Both the position numbers and the translations under genes were made by a program. A DNA stretch of 40,875 bases from an uncultured Phascolarctobacterium sp. (lineage in GTDB: Bacteria > Bacillota > Negativicutes > Acidaminococcales > Acidaminococcaceae), in the NCBI RefSeq assembly GCF_900753045.1, contig NZ_CAADXO010000008.1, positions 1 to 40,875 of the forward strand, given 5' to 3'. How positions within the stretch are numbered: the stretch's first letter is position 1; each line of letters starts with the position of its first letter. The notes under the pieces are model-generated. The model was not told the DNA's origin, did not search any database, and saw nothing but the letters and a program-made list of their open reading frames with translations. Shown in pieces: positions 16,544-23,882 of the stretch.

Positions 16544-16672
16544 TCCCCCTTTCGCCTCACGTTGTTCGGCACCTTCCCCATAGGGGCAGGCAAGAGTCTG
16601 TAATTAGGACTTTCTTGGTTCCCCCTTGGGGGAACTGTCGAGCGTGAGCGAGACTAAAGGGGGCTGTTGATT
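16544..16672. repeat. second inverted pair of palindromic repeat units, between bioD and bioA
   Basis: The right unit (about 16619-16668) reads as a CCCCC-TTGG-GGG hairpin, AACTGTC, an inner GAGCGTGAGCGA, GAC and AAAGGGGG. The left unit (about 16544-16600) is the same plan in reverse orientation with CCCCTATGGGG. The architecture matches the element at 14493-14641 although the sequence differs, so this is a second member or subfamily. It separates bioD from bioA without an obvious T tract. Confidence 0.65.
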
Positions 16673-16673
16673 T

Positions 16674-17357
16674 TTATTTATATAATCCTTTGAGTACTTC
16701 TACATCAATATCCAGCTCGCTGGCGTTCGGCGGTACGCAGGCAAGTACGGGGACCGCTGTAATTTCTTCCATCATACGCTTGTTGTCGGCCTGCATGAAG
16801 TTGCTGCCGTCATAGTTGTTAAGGATGATGCCGCGGACGGGAATGTTTTTCTGTTTGAGGTAGGAGATGGTCAGTACGCAGTTGTTGATGGAACCGAGCG
16901 CTGCGTTGGAGATTACCAGTACACCCAAATCAAGCTTTTTGATGATGTCCTCGAGCAGGATGTGTTCTTCATCCCAACGGATGGGGCAGATGATGCCGCC
17001 GCTGCCTTCCATGGTAACGTAATCATATTTAGCAAGGGAAGCCTGATAATCAGCTTCAATCTTTTCCATTTCTACAGGATTGCCATCGCGCAGTGCTGCC
17101 AGATGCGGAGAAACTGCTTCCTTATAAATGTAGGAAACAAGGTTTTCCGGCTTTTCCGGGATGTTGGCGATTTTGGCAACAAAGGCTGCGTCGCCCGGCA
17201 GCCAGGTGCCGTCAGGCTGTTCTTCGGCACCGCTCAGCGCTGCTTTGTAGTAGCCTGCGTTGACGCCTGCATCACGTAAGCGTTTAACAAGCAGACCGGT
17301 AACGTATGTTTTACCGATATCTGTACCGATTGCTGTAATGAAAAGACCTTTACTCAT
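16674..17357 (-). CDS. bioD: dethiobiotin synthetase
   Basis: A 227-residue P-loop carboxylase-type enzyme forming the ureido ring of dethiobiotin from diaminononanoate, CO2 and ATP. Visible are the P-loop GTDIGKTYVTGLL near residue 10, the YYKAALSG segment in the position of the usual YKPxxTG, and MEGSGGIICPI. The start at 17357 is preferred: AAGGTG lies six bases before that ATG, and the GTG at 17366 is part of the ribosome site. First gene of the operon, behind the BirA-like operator. bioB is not in the window. Confidence 0.92.
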   Translation of the reverse strand: MSKGLFITAIGTDIGKTYVTGLLVKRLRDAGVNAGYYKAALSGAEEQPDGTWLPGDAAFVAKIANIPEKPENLVSYIYKEAVSPHLAALRDGNPVEMEKIEADYQASLAKYDYVTMEGSGGIICPIRWDEEHILLEDIIKKLDLGVLVISNAALGSINNCVLTISYLKQKNIPVRGIILNNYDGSNFMQADNKRMMEEITAVPVLACVPPNASELDIDVEVLKGLYK

Positions 17358-17381
17358 AATTTTCACCTTCGTAATTTATTT

Positions 17382-17412
17382 TGGTTAACTTAAGATTCTA
17401 TATGGTTAACTT
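17382..17412 (-). promoter_or_regulatory. two direct GTTAACC repeats in the early biotin-operon leader
   Basis: On the minus strand AAGTTAACCA occurs twice, at 17382-17391 and 17403-17412, exactly 21 bp apart, or two helical turns. They match the half-site of the BirA-like operator at 17449-17476 but are in direct, not inverted, order. They may be auxiliary repressor contacts. Confidence 0.5.
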
Positions 17413-17424
17413 TGTTATAGCTTA

Positions 17425-17476
17425 AGTATACTCTGTGAAAAATTTAATGTCAACCTAGCAAAATACTATGGTTAAC
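17425..17476 (-). promoter_or_regulatory. biotin operon promoter overlapped by a BirA-like operator
   Basis: On the minus strand TTGACA (17448-17453) and TATACT (17425-17430) are separated by 17 bp. GTTAACC, 14 bp and GGTTGAC (17449-17476) form the inverted arrangement known for BirA (BioR-type biotin repressor/ligase) sites in Firmicutes, and the right half covers the -35 box. Biotin-loaded BirA bound here would block transcription of bioD-bioA-membrane protein-bioWF. Confidence 0.8.
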
Positions 17477-17494
17477 CTTTACGGTAATTCCATA

Positions 17495-17537
17495 AAAAAA
17501 GACTGACAGCTATATTTTGTGGTTATAGCTGTCAATC
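17495..17537 (-). terminator. terminator of the tautomerase gene
   Basis: TGACAGCTATA (17504-17514) and TATAGCTGTCA (17524-17534) form an 11-bp perfect stem. On the minus strand it is followed by CTTTTTTT. It ends the tautomerase message before the biotin promoter. Confidence 0.85.
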
Positions 17538-17587
17538 TGTGTTTATCTTGTGGTTAACGAAGAATCATTTTAATATGAAGGAAAAAA

Positions 17588-17803
17588 TTATTTTTTTGCT
17601 GCTGCGTTTTTACGGATTTCGGTTACAGGTACACCGCCGATGCCCCAGTTATCGGTATCAACCTCGTCGATGGTGACAACGGTGGTGGATTTATTTTTGC
17701 CTAAAACGTCGTGCAGAAGATTGGTTGCACCTTCGATGAGAGCGCGCTTCTGCTCGGGTGTAACGTTACCTTCTTTGGTGATTTTGATGTTTACATAGGG
17801 CAT
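17588..17803 (-). CDS. 4-oxalocrotonate tautomerase-family protein
   Basis: A 71-residue tautomerase-superfamily subunit. After Met removal the N-terminal catalytic Pro is exposed (MPYVNIKITKEG). A conserved Arg position lies near RALIEGATNLLHDVLGK, and the segment TTVVTIDEVDTDNWGIGGVPVTE is typical of DmpI/YwhB-like members, slightly longer than the 62-residue archetype. Such proteins form hexamers of small subunits; the physiological substrate is unknown. The start at 17803 is fixed by AAGGAGGT and the need for Pro at position 2. An extended -10 TGCTATAAT (minus strand, 17832-17837 plus upstream TGC) lies before it. Confidence 0.88.
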   Translation of the reverse strand: MPYVNIKITKEGNVTPEQKRALIEGATNLLHDVLGKNKSTTVVTIDEVDTDNWGIGGVPVTEIRKNAAAKK

Positions 17804-17975
17804 GGTTATGACCTCCTTGCGTTTTTCTTTCATTATAGCATATTTTGCTTGCAAACTGCGCGTTTCTATGCTATTATAAGTGCGGTAAATTTTACTGATG
17901 CACAGTAGCATTTAGGATGAGCTGGAGCAGTTAACAGTAAAGCTTACATCTAAAAAATTTTTAAGTCAATACTCG

Positions 17976-18050
17976 CTTGGATCTATAAGACCGGGACGAA
18001 GACGCAAACAGGCTAACTATGCGCATTCCGTACCGGAATGCGCTTTTTTA
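17976..18050 (+). promoter_or_regulatory. pantothenate-operon leader RNA with terminator
   Basis: A hairpin (CTTGG, bulged A, TCT, ATA loop, AGA, CCGGG; 17976-17995) is followed by ACGAAGACGCAAACAGGCTA, then a perfect 10-bp terminator stem (18021-18030 with 18034-18043, loop TAC) and six T. Because the gene to the left is on the minus strand, this plus-strand terminator can only act as an attenuator for the pan genes. A conserved RNA called the pan motif, a stem with bulged adenosines, is known upstream of panB-type genes; this may be an example. I recognise the context and shape, not a verified consensus match. Confidence 0.6.
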
Positions 18051-18127
18051 TATGCTTCGGCATTAATCGGCAATTCTGTAGCCTTGAATTTGCACAGCGT
18101 CTCCTGTGGTCAGAAGGGAAGGCAATC

Positions 18128-18976
18128 TTGAAGGTTGGTATTATTGGCGGAGGTCGTGTCGGCAGCCGTTTGGCTGCAAGCTTGCGTGAAGCAGGCGTGC
18201 TGGCCGGCATTACGGCTGCATCCGAGCAGCACAGCGCACAGCTGGCGCAGAAGTTTGGCGTACCGGTGACGGATAACGCGAAGCTGTGGCAGGTTGTGGA
18301 CGTGCTGCTGCTTACCGTACCGGATCGTTTAATTGGTGCGGTAGCAGAGGAGCTGGTACAAAGCGTGACGCCGGCGGCTAAGGTTGTACTGCATGTGAGC
18401 GGCAGTGTGGGGCTGGAGCCTTTGGCTCCGCTTGCTAAGCTGGGCGCACACGTAGGCAGCCTGCATCCGCTGCAAAGCTTTGCCGGCGGCAATACACAGC
18501 TTGCAGGTGTGTATATGGCGTTGGACGGTGACAGCGAAGCGCAGGACGCAGGCAAAAAGCTCGTAGAGCTTTTTGGGGGTAAAGCGTTCAGCGTGCCTGC
18601 TGAAGAACGTGCGGCCTATCATGCGGCAGCGTGTATCTGCTCCAACTACGCTGTAGCGGTGGAGGCTATGGCGGCGCAGCTGATGGCGCGCTGGACAGGC
18701 AGCAACGAAGCTGCCTGGGAGGCGCTGCTGCCATTGTTCAAAGGCACGGCGGATAATTTGCAGGCTACGCAAAATCCTGCGGCGGTCCTGACGGGACCTA
18801 TTGCCCGCGGTGATGTCAGCACGGTAGCAAAACATCTTGCTGCCTTACCGGCAGCTGTAATTCCTGCCTATTGCTCTCTGGGCCTGGCGACAACCTCGCT
18901 GGCCCTTGCTAATGGCACTATTGACGAAAATGCAGCTGATGAGCTGAGAAATTTGCTTGGAGGATATTATGGCTAA
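18128..18976 (+). CDS. Rossmann-fold/DUF2520 oxidoreductase, probable PanG-type ketopantoate reductase
   Basis: A 282-residue NAD(P)-binding protein. The N-terminal dinucleotide motif VGIIGGGRVGSRLAASL (about 3-19) leads a Rossmann domain, and LHPLQSFAGG starts the DUF2520-like helical C-terminal part (about 115-282). As first gene of a panB-panC-panD operon with no panE nearby, it probably reduces ketopantoate to pantoate, as reported for PanG proteins of this fold. That assignment rests on context. The start is TTG at 18128 with GGGAAGG upstream; an ATG extension to 18038 would run back into the leader terminator. It overlaps panB by eight bases. Confidence 0.75.
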   Translation: MKVGIIGGGRVGSRLAASLREAGVLAGITAASEQHSAQLAQKFGVPVTDNAKLWQVVDVLLLTVPDRLIGAVAEELVQSVTPAAKVVLHVSGSVGLEPLAPLAKLGAHVGSLHPLQSFAGGNTQLAGVYMALDGDSEAQDAGKKLVELFGGKAFSVPAEERAAYHAAACICSNYAVAVEAMAAQLMARWTGSNEAAWEALLPLFKGTADNLQATQNPAAVLTGPIARGDVSTVAKHLAALPAAVIPAYCSLGLATTSLALANGTIDENAADELRNLLGGYYG

Positions 18977-19808
18977 CAAACAAGTAACAGTCGCAACGAT
19001 TAAAGAAATGAAGCAAAAGGGCGAACCTATCACGATGATAACCGCTTACGACGTAGCAATGTCCCGCAACGTGAATGAAGCAGGCGTAGATATGATTCTT
19101 GTAGGTGATTCTCTGGGTAACGTAATTTTAGGATATAATTCCACAGTTCCGGTAACGATGGATGAAATGATTCATCATACCAAGGCTGTTATGCGTGGCA
19201 ACAGTACTGCTTTAGTAGTTGGCGATATGCCGTTTATGAGCTATCAGGCAAGCATTGTTGACGCAATGTATAATGCGGCACGCTTCCTGAAGGAAACAGG
19301 CTGCACCGCAGTTAAACTGGAAGGCGGCTCTGAGGTAGTTCCTCTCGTAGAGCGTCTTACACAGGCCGGCATTCCTGTATGTGCTCATATCGGTCTGACT
19401 CCGCAATCTGTAAATCAGCTGGGCGGCTTCAAGGTACAGGGCAAGGATATTGCCGCTGCACAAAAAATGATTGATGATGCTAAGGCTTTGGAGGCTGCAG
19501 GTGCTTTTGCCTGCGTGCTGGAATGCGTTCCGGCTGCACTGGCTGCTAAGGTAACCGCCGAGCTGAAAACCATGGCTACCATCGGTATCGGTGCCGGCAA
19601 CGGCTGCGACGGCCAGGTGCTCGTATGCAACGATTTGTTGGGAGTTTCCACCGGCTTCTGCCCGAAATTTGTTAAGAAGTATGCTAATCTGCATGATACT
19701 ACCGTAGAAGCAGTAAAGGAATATATTGCCGATGTCAAGGCAAGAACCTTCCCTGCTCCGGAGCATACCTTTAAGATTGACGATGCTGTTTTAGAAAAAT
19801 TATATTAA
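18969..19808 (+). CDS. panB: 3-methyl-2-oxobutanoate hydroxymethyltransferase
   Basis: A 279-residue TIM-barrel enzyme transferring a hydroxymethyl group from methylene-tetrahydrofolate to ketoisovalerate to make ketopantoate. It carries ITAYDVAMSRNVNEAG, VGDSLGNVILGY (metal and substrate contacts), DMPFMSYQ, VKLEGG, AHIGLTPQ and IGIGAGNGCDGQVLV. The start follows GGAGG within the upstream gene's last codons (overlap eight bases). Usual length for the family. Confidence 0.95.
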   Translation: MANKQVTVATIKEMKQKGEPITMITAYDVAMSRNVNEAGVDMILVGDSLGNVILGYNSTVPVTMDEMIHHTKAVMRGNSTALVVGDMPFMSYQASIVDAMYNAARFLKETGCTAVKLEGGSEVVPLVERLTQAGIPVCAHIGLTPQSVNQLGGFKVQGKDIAAAQKMIDDAKALEAAGAFACVLECVPAALAAKVTAELKTMATIGIGAGNGCDGQVLVCNDLLGVSTGFCPKFVKKYANLHDTTVEAVKEYIADVKARTFPAPEHTFKIDDAVLEKLY

Positions 19809-19839
19809 TACTTTTATACATAAAGTGAGGTAATTCAAA

Positions 19840-20694
19840 ATGAAATTAGTACATACAGTTGCAGAGCTGCGCGAAGAGGTTGCAGCAGCTAAAGCTCAGG
19901 GTTTGACCATCGGTCTGGTGCCTACTATGGGTGCTTTGCATGAAGGCCATGCATCCCTGATTAAAGCAGCTAACATGGAAAATGACTTTGTTGTAGTCAG
20001 CGTTTTCGTAAACCCGACTCAATTCGGTCCTAACGAAGATCTGGATGCTTATCCGCGTACTCTGGAAGCAGACTGCAAGCTGGCAGAAAGCATGGGCGCT
20101 AACGTAGTTTTCGCTCCGGCTCCGAAGGAAATGTATCCGAGCGAGGATGCAACCTGGGTTGAAGTAACCGGTGAGATTACCAAGGTTCTGTGCGGCCGTA
20201 CCCGTCCGATTCACTTCCGTGGCGTAACTACCGTTGTTACCAAGCTGTTCAACCTGGCACAACCGGACCGTGCATACTTCGGCCAGAAGGACGCACAACA
20301 GGTTGAGGTTCTGAAGCGCATGGTAAAAGACTTGTTCTTTAATATTCAACTGCGCATTATGCCGATTGTCCGCGAAGCTGACGGTCTGGCAAAGAGCTCC
20401 CGCAACACCTATCTGAATGAAGCAGAGCGCAAGGCAGCTCTGGTACTGAGCCGTAGCCTGAAGGCTGCTAAGGAGCAGTACGAAGCAGGTGAGCTTGACG
20501 CTGCCAAGATTACTGCGGCTGTTACCGCTTCCATTAAAGAAGAGCCCATGTCTGATATTGATTATGTTGAAATTTATGCACTGCCGGAATTGAAACCTGT
20601 AGCAGCTCCGATGGCAGGCAGCAACCTGCTGGCTGTAGCTGTTAAATTCGGCACCACCCGTCTGATTGATAATGTAGTTTTGGAGGAGAAATAA
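19840..20694 (+). CDS. panC: pantoate--beta-alanine ligase (pantothenate synthetase)
   Basis: A 284-residue HUP-fold ligase that adenylates pantoate and joins it to beta-alanine. The nucleotide motif PTMGALHEGH (about 30-39), VFVNPTQFGPNEDLDAYPRT, the FGQKDAQQ segment and the KMSKS-like stretch LAKSSRNTYL (about 183-192) are all present. Ribosome site GTGAGG. It is followed after one base by panD, so coupling is likely. Confidence 0.95.
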   Translation: MKLVHTVAELREEVAAAKAQGLTIGLVPTMGALHEGHASLIKAANMENDFVVVSVFVNPTQFGPNEDLDAYPRTLEADCKLAESMGANVVFAPAPKEMYPSEDATWVEVTGEITKVLCGRTRPIHFRGVTTVVTKLFNLAQPDRAYFGQKDAQQVEVLKRMVKDLFFNIQLRIMPIVREADGLAKSSRNTYLNEAERKAALVLSRSLKAAKEQYEAGELDAAKITAAVTASIKEEPMSDIDYVEIYALPELKPVAAPMAGSNLLAVAVKFGTTRLIDNVVLEEK

Positions 20695-20695
20695 T

Positions 20696-21079
20696 ATGCT
20701 TTATACTATGCACCATGGCAAAATTCATCGCGCTACCGTAACCCAGGCTAATCTGGAATATATGGGCAGCATTACTATCGACAGCGAGCTGCTGGAGCTG
20801 TCCGGTATTCTTCCGGGCGAGCGTGTACAAATCGTTGACAACAACAACGGCAACCGTCTGGAAACCTATGTTATTGCCGGTGAGCGTGGCAGTGGTGTTA
20901 TCTGCCTGAACGGTGCAGCTGCACGTAAGGTTCTGGTTGGTGATACTGTTATCATTATCGCTTACAGCCTCATGACTGAGGAAGAAGCTAAAACCTATGT
21001 GCCGAAGGTTGTAATGGTTGACGAAAACAACCATCCGATCAACGTTCGTGGTACTGAAAAGGAAGCAGAAATCGGCTGA
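20696..21079 (+). CDS. panD: aspartate 1-decarboxylase
   Basis: A 127-residue pyruvoyl-dependent enzyme making beta-alanine for PanC. The self-cleavage site Gly24-Ser25 lies in EYMGSITID; Ser25 becomes the pyruvoyl group. YVIAGERGSGVICLNGAAAR is the typical substrate-site region. It ends the operon and has its own GGAGG site inside the last codons of panC. With the PanG-like protein, PanB and PanC it completes pantothenate synthesis from ketoisovalerate and aspartate. Confidence 0.95.
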   Translation: MLYTMHHGKIHRATVTQANLEYMGSITIDSELLELSGILPGERVQIVDNNNGNRLETYVIAGERGSGVICLNGAAARKVLVGDTVIIIAYSLMTEEEAKTYVPKVVMVDENNHPINVRGTEKEAEIG

Positions 21080-21092
21080 TTTTAAGAATTGT

Positions 21093-21142
21093 AAAAGCAC
21101 GTTGTTGGTTGCGCGAAAGCGCAGACTGCAGCGTGCTTTTTG
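21093..21142 (+). terminator. terminator of the pantothenate operon
   Basis: AAAAGCACG (21093-21101) pairs with CGTGCTTTTT (21132-21141), with an inner GCGC-GAAA-GCGC tetraloop hairpin, followed by T residues. Confidence 0.85.
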
Positions 21143-21220
21143 TATTAATTGCTTTCGTTGGAAAGTAGTTACGCTATGCGTGTGAATAAAATATTTCGGC
21201 TGTTTTAAAGTAAAAACGTA

Positions 21221-21268
21221 AAAACTTCGGCTAAATCGTAAGTGTTGTTATGGTTTGGCCGAAGTTTT
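21221..21268. repeat. AAAACTTCGGC hairpin, distant relative of the 22294 and 23883 hairpins
   Basis: AAAACTTCGGC (21221-21231) pairs with GCCGAAGTTTT (21258-21268) around a 26-base loop. The stem ends share AAAACTTCGG/CCGAAGTTTT with the repeats at 22294-22342 and 23883-23927, but the loop is unrelated. It lies in the 325-base gap between panD and the split-barrel gene, which holds no gene. Confidence 0.6.
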
Positions 21269-21339
21269 CCCAATATAAATAAGCACAGCATTTCTCTATG
21301 CTATGAAATTTATTAGTAACTTATAAATTCATTAATATA

Positions 21340-21368
21340 TTGTTTTTGCAAAGCAGCAAGCATATAAT
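21340..21368 (+). promoter_or_regulatory. promoter of the split-barrel gene
   Basis: TTGTTT (21340-21345), a 17-bp spacer and a consensus TATAAT (21363-21368) lie about 37 bases before the start codon. Confidence 0.6.
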
Positions 21369-21404
21369 AAAGGCAAATCAAGAAAAGCTTAGGAGGAATG
21401 CTGA

Positions 21405-21800
21405 ATGTTAAACGATAGTATTATTAATGTTTTGAAAAATAATCTTTGGGATGTCGCAACCTGCGCTGACAACGAGCCTAATGTTGTGCCGGTTGGCTTT
21501 AAGGATGTGACTGCAGAAGGTAAATTGGTAGTAGGCGATGTATTTCTGGATACTACTTTAAAGAACATCGCAGAAAATAACGGCCGCGTTGCTGTTTCTG
21601 CTTATGACGGCAAAACCTTCGAAGGCTATCAGATTAAGGGCAGCGCTGTTTATGTAACAGAAGGCGAAGTGGTTGATGCCTTTAAGGCTGCTGCAGAGGA
21701 GCTGTTCCATGGAGCTGCAACCGCTAAGGGGGCCTTGATTATTACTCCTGAAAAGGTTATTGTTACTACTCCGGGTGCTGATAACAAAAAAGAGCTTTAA
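21405..21800 (+). CDS. pyridoxamine 5-phosphate oxidase-like split-barrel protein
   Basis: A 131-residue protein resembling the FMN-binding split-barrel (PNPOx-like) family: DVATCADNEPNVVPVGFKDV near the N-terminus, NGRVAVSAYDGKTFEGYQIKGSAVYVTEG in the core and EKVIVTTPG at the end. Such small members bind flavin and reduce varied substrates; they are not vitamin B6 enzymes. Strong ribosome site AGGAGG. It sits just before an HxlR-type redox regulator gene, so a stress or quinone-related role is plausible but unproven. Confidence 0.78.
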   Translation: MLNDSIINVLKNNLWDVATCADNEPNVVPVGFKDVTAEGKLVVGDVFLDTTLKNIAENNGRVAVSAYDGKTFEGYQIKGSAVYVTEGEVVDAFKAAAEELFHGAATAKGALIITPEKVIVTTPGADNKKEL

Positions 21801-21815
21801 TTTTCATTGCATTTG

Positions 21816-21845
21816 AGCGTAGGGAATTTTTCCCTGCGCTTTTTA
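21816..21845 (+). terminator. terminator after the split-barrel gene
   Basis: AGCGTAGGGAA (21816-21826) pairs with TTCCCTGCGCT (21830-21840), one G-T pair, followed by TTTT. Confidence 0.85.
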
Positions 21846-21902
21846 ATTATGTAGGCAAAAACAAGCCTGATATAGTAGAATAGTAATAGGCAGGTGATGA
21901 CT

Positions 21903-22277
21903 ATGTATCAAAAAAAGCTGGCGGCGGATATCCGCTGTCCGTTGGAATATGGTTTGAGTGTTTTTGGCGGCAAATGGAAATCGCGTATTATATGCGTACT
22001 GGCACAAAACAATAAATTGCGTTATAGTGAGCTGCGTAAGGAATTGGCTAATATTACCGATGCTGTTTTGGCGGCGGCGCTTAAAGAGCTGATTGCAGAT
22101 GATATGGTGGAGCGCAAGGCTTATAATGAAATCCCGCCGCATGTGGAGTATGAGCTTACGGAAAAGGGAAAATCGGCTATACCTATATTACAAAGCATTT
22201 GCCGCTGGTCGGGCATTTTTTGCAAGGAACCTGACGAAGTGATGTTGACGCAGTGTCAGCGTTGTGACTATAAGTGA
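21903..22277 (+). CDS. HxlR-family winged-helix transcriptional regulator (first)
   Basis: A 124-residue MarR/HxlR-type regulator. CPLEYGLSVFGGKWKSRIICVL (Cys12) is the family N-terminus, followed by the recognition helix region LRYSELRKELANITDAVLAAALKELIADDMV and the wing with PPHVEYELTEKGKSAIPIL. The single N-terminal Cys is the redox-sensing position in YodB/HypR-like proteins. The C-terminus has CQRC. The start at 21903 is preferred over GTG at 21894 because GCAGGTGA is the likely ribosome site. It may control itself or the split-barrel gene upstream. Confidence 0.88.
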   Translation: MYQKKLAADIRCPLEYGLSVFGGKWKSRIICVLAQNNKLRYSELRKELANITDAVLAAALKELIADDMVERKAYNEIPPHVEYELTEKGKSAIPILQSICRWSGIFCKEPDEVMLTQCQRCDYK

Positions 22278-22293
22278 AGTATATACAGCAAAT

Positions 22294-22342
22294 AAAAACT
22301 TCGGTAGAACGCTAAATATAATGTCGTTCTACCGAAGTTTTT
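22294..22342. repeat. terminator hairpin, direct repeat copy A
   Basis: An 18-bp perfect stem (AAAAACTTCGGTAGAACG at 22294-22311, complement at 22325-22342) with loop CTAAATATAATGT. It can terminate the HxlR gene before it. A near-identical copy lies at 23883-23927, on the other side of the AlbA_2 gene, sharing the stem, the loop start CTAAATAT and the following CGTTT. Confidence 0.92.
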
Positions 22343-22348
22343 CGTTTG

Positions 22349-22377
22349 TTGAGAACTTGAGGAAAAAATGATATACT
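22349..22377 (+). promoter_or_regulatory. promoter of the AlbA_2/HATPase gene
   Basis: TTGAGA (22349-22354), 17 bp, TATACT (22372-22377). It begins seven bases after hairpin copy A, so the gene and its own promoter lie together between the two repeats. Confidence 0.6.
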
Positions 22378-22440
22378 GAACCTGTGTGCAATACTGAATA
22401 ATATACTAGATTTTAGGATATTTCATTTGGAGGAAATAAT

Positions 22441-23874
22441 ATGTTGGAAAAAGCTTTGTTTTCAGGAGAATCAGTAAATGTTGAATATAAAGTAGAAATT
22501 CCGCCGAATAGTGATAAGTACATGAAAACAGTAGTTGCTTTTGCTAATGGACGAGGTGGACATATTATTTTTGGTATTGATGATAAAAGTTTGAAGGTAG
22601 TTGGAATAGAATCTGATGCTATATTTTTGAAAATTGATGCCATTACAAATGCTATTTTGGATAGTTGTGAGCCGAAAATATATCCAAACGTAACTTTACA
22701 GACATTAGATGATAAAACTGTAATAGTGGTAGAAATTCAACCGGCACCTATGAGGCCTTATTATATAAAGTCTCAAGGTATAGTAAAAGGTACTTATGTG
22801 CGCGTTGCCGGAACTACAAGACATGCAGAAGCGTATATGTTAAAAGAGCTTATATTAGAAGGGCAAAATCGTTATTATGACAGTGAAATATGCAAAGACA
22901 TTACAGAGGTGCAAGATGATGAAATAGAAAAATTATGTCGTGAAATGAAAGCTATAGCAATAAAGAATACCTTAGATGAAAGTGCTAAATTAGCGGTTCG
23001 CGATATAACAAAGAATGTATTGATAACTTGGGGAGTTTTGAAGGATGTTGATGGTAAAATTCTTCCTACCAATGCATATGCGTTGTTAACAGGTCAAATG
23101 CTGCGTCAGCCTGTTATACAATGTGCTGTTTTTAAAGGAAATACACGTGCATACTTTATTGATAGACGAGAATTTGATGGTCCTGTTCAGCAGCAGGTAG
23201 AGTTTGCGTATCAGTATGTTTTAGAAAAAATTAATATGGGAATGCAGATCAAAGGGATTTATCGTCAGGATATGTATGAGTTGCCAATCGATGGCATACG
23301 CGAATTAATTGCTAATGCTGTTGCTCATCGTAGCTATTTGGAACCTGGGAACATACAAGTAGCATTGTATGATGACAGATTGGAAATTACATCTCCTGGA
23401 ATGTTATTAAATAATGTTTCGGTAAGCAAAATAATGGAAGGCTATTCTAAGTTGCGTAATCCGGCAATTGCAAGTGCTTTTGCATATATGAAAATTATTG
23501 AAAAATGGGGTACTGGTATACCAAGAATTTTTAGAGAATGTGCGGAATATGAGTTGCCTAAACCGCAATTACTTGATTTTGATGGTGATTTTAGGGTAAA
23601 TATGTATAGAAAAACTACCCAAACTACCCAAACTACCCAAACTACCCAAACTACCCAAACTATCGTAAGTAACTTTTCTGATTTGACAGATGATGATAAT
23701 GTTATTTTAAATGCTTTGCTGCAAAACAACAGATTAACGCAAAGGGAAATTGCTTCAAAACTGGAATGGTCTGTGGACAGAGTAAAATATTATTTGCAAA
23801 AGCTGAAGAAAAAAGGAGTTATTAAACGTGTAGGCAGTAGCCATAACGGATATTGGGATATAATAATAAAATAG
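22441..23874 (+). CDS. AlbA_2 / HATPase_c domain transcriptional regulator-like protein
   Basis: A 477-residue protein with three parts. The N-terminal AlbA_2 (Schlafen-type nucleic-acid-binding) domain (about 8-130) has ESVNVEYKVEIP and VAFANGRGGHIIFGIDD. A GHKL ATPase-like domain (about 270-385) has ELIANAVAHRSY (N box), DDRLEITSPGML and KWGTGIPRI (G boxes). A C-terminal winged helix (about 415-477) has NNRLTQREIASKLEWSVDRVKYYLQKLKKKG. A Thr-Thr-Gln tandem linker joins the last two. Base composition is visibly more AT-rich than neighbouring metabolic genes, which suggests transfer. The family is widespread in gut bacteria with no settled function. Ribosome site GGAGGA. Confidence 0.85.
   Translation: MLEKALFSGESVNVEYKVEIPPNSDKYMKTVVAFANGRGGHIIFGIDDKSLKVVGIESDAIFLKIDAITNAILDSCEPKIYPNVTLQTLDDKTVIVVEIQPAPMRPYYIKSQGIVKGTYVRVAGTTRHAEAYMLKELILEGQNRYYDSEICKDITEVQDDEIEKLCREMKAIAIKNTLDESAKLAVRDITKNVLITWGVLKDVDGKILPTNAYALLTGQMLRQPVIQCAVFKGNTRAYFIDRREFDGPVQQQVEFAYQYVLEKINMGMQIKGIYRQDMYELPIDGIRELIANAVAHRSYLEPGNIQVALYDDRLEITSPGMLLNNVSVSKIMEGYSKLRNPAIASAFAYMKIIEKWGTGIPRIFRECAEYELPKPQLLDFDGDFRVNMYRKTTQTTQTTQTTQTTQTIVSNFSDLTDDDNVILNALLQNNRLTQREIASKLEWSVDRVKYYLQKLKKKGVIKRVGSSHNGYWDIIIK
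23612..23656 (+). repeat. five in-frame 9-bp tandem repeats encoding a Thr-Thr-Gln linker
   Basis: The unit AAACTACCC is repeated five times without change, followed by AAACTATCG. It encodes TTQ repeats between the ATPase-like and winged-helix domains. Slippage by one unit keeps the frame, so copy-number change would alter linker length, not switch the gene off. Confidence 0.95.
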
Positions 23875-23882
23875 CTAAATAA

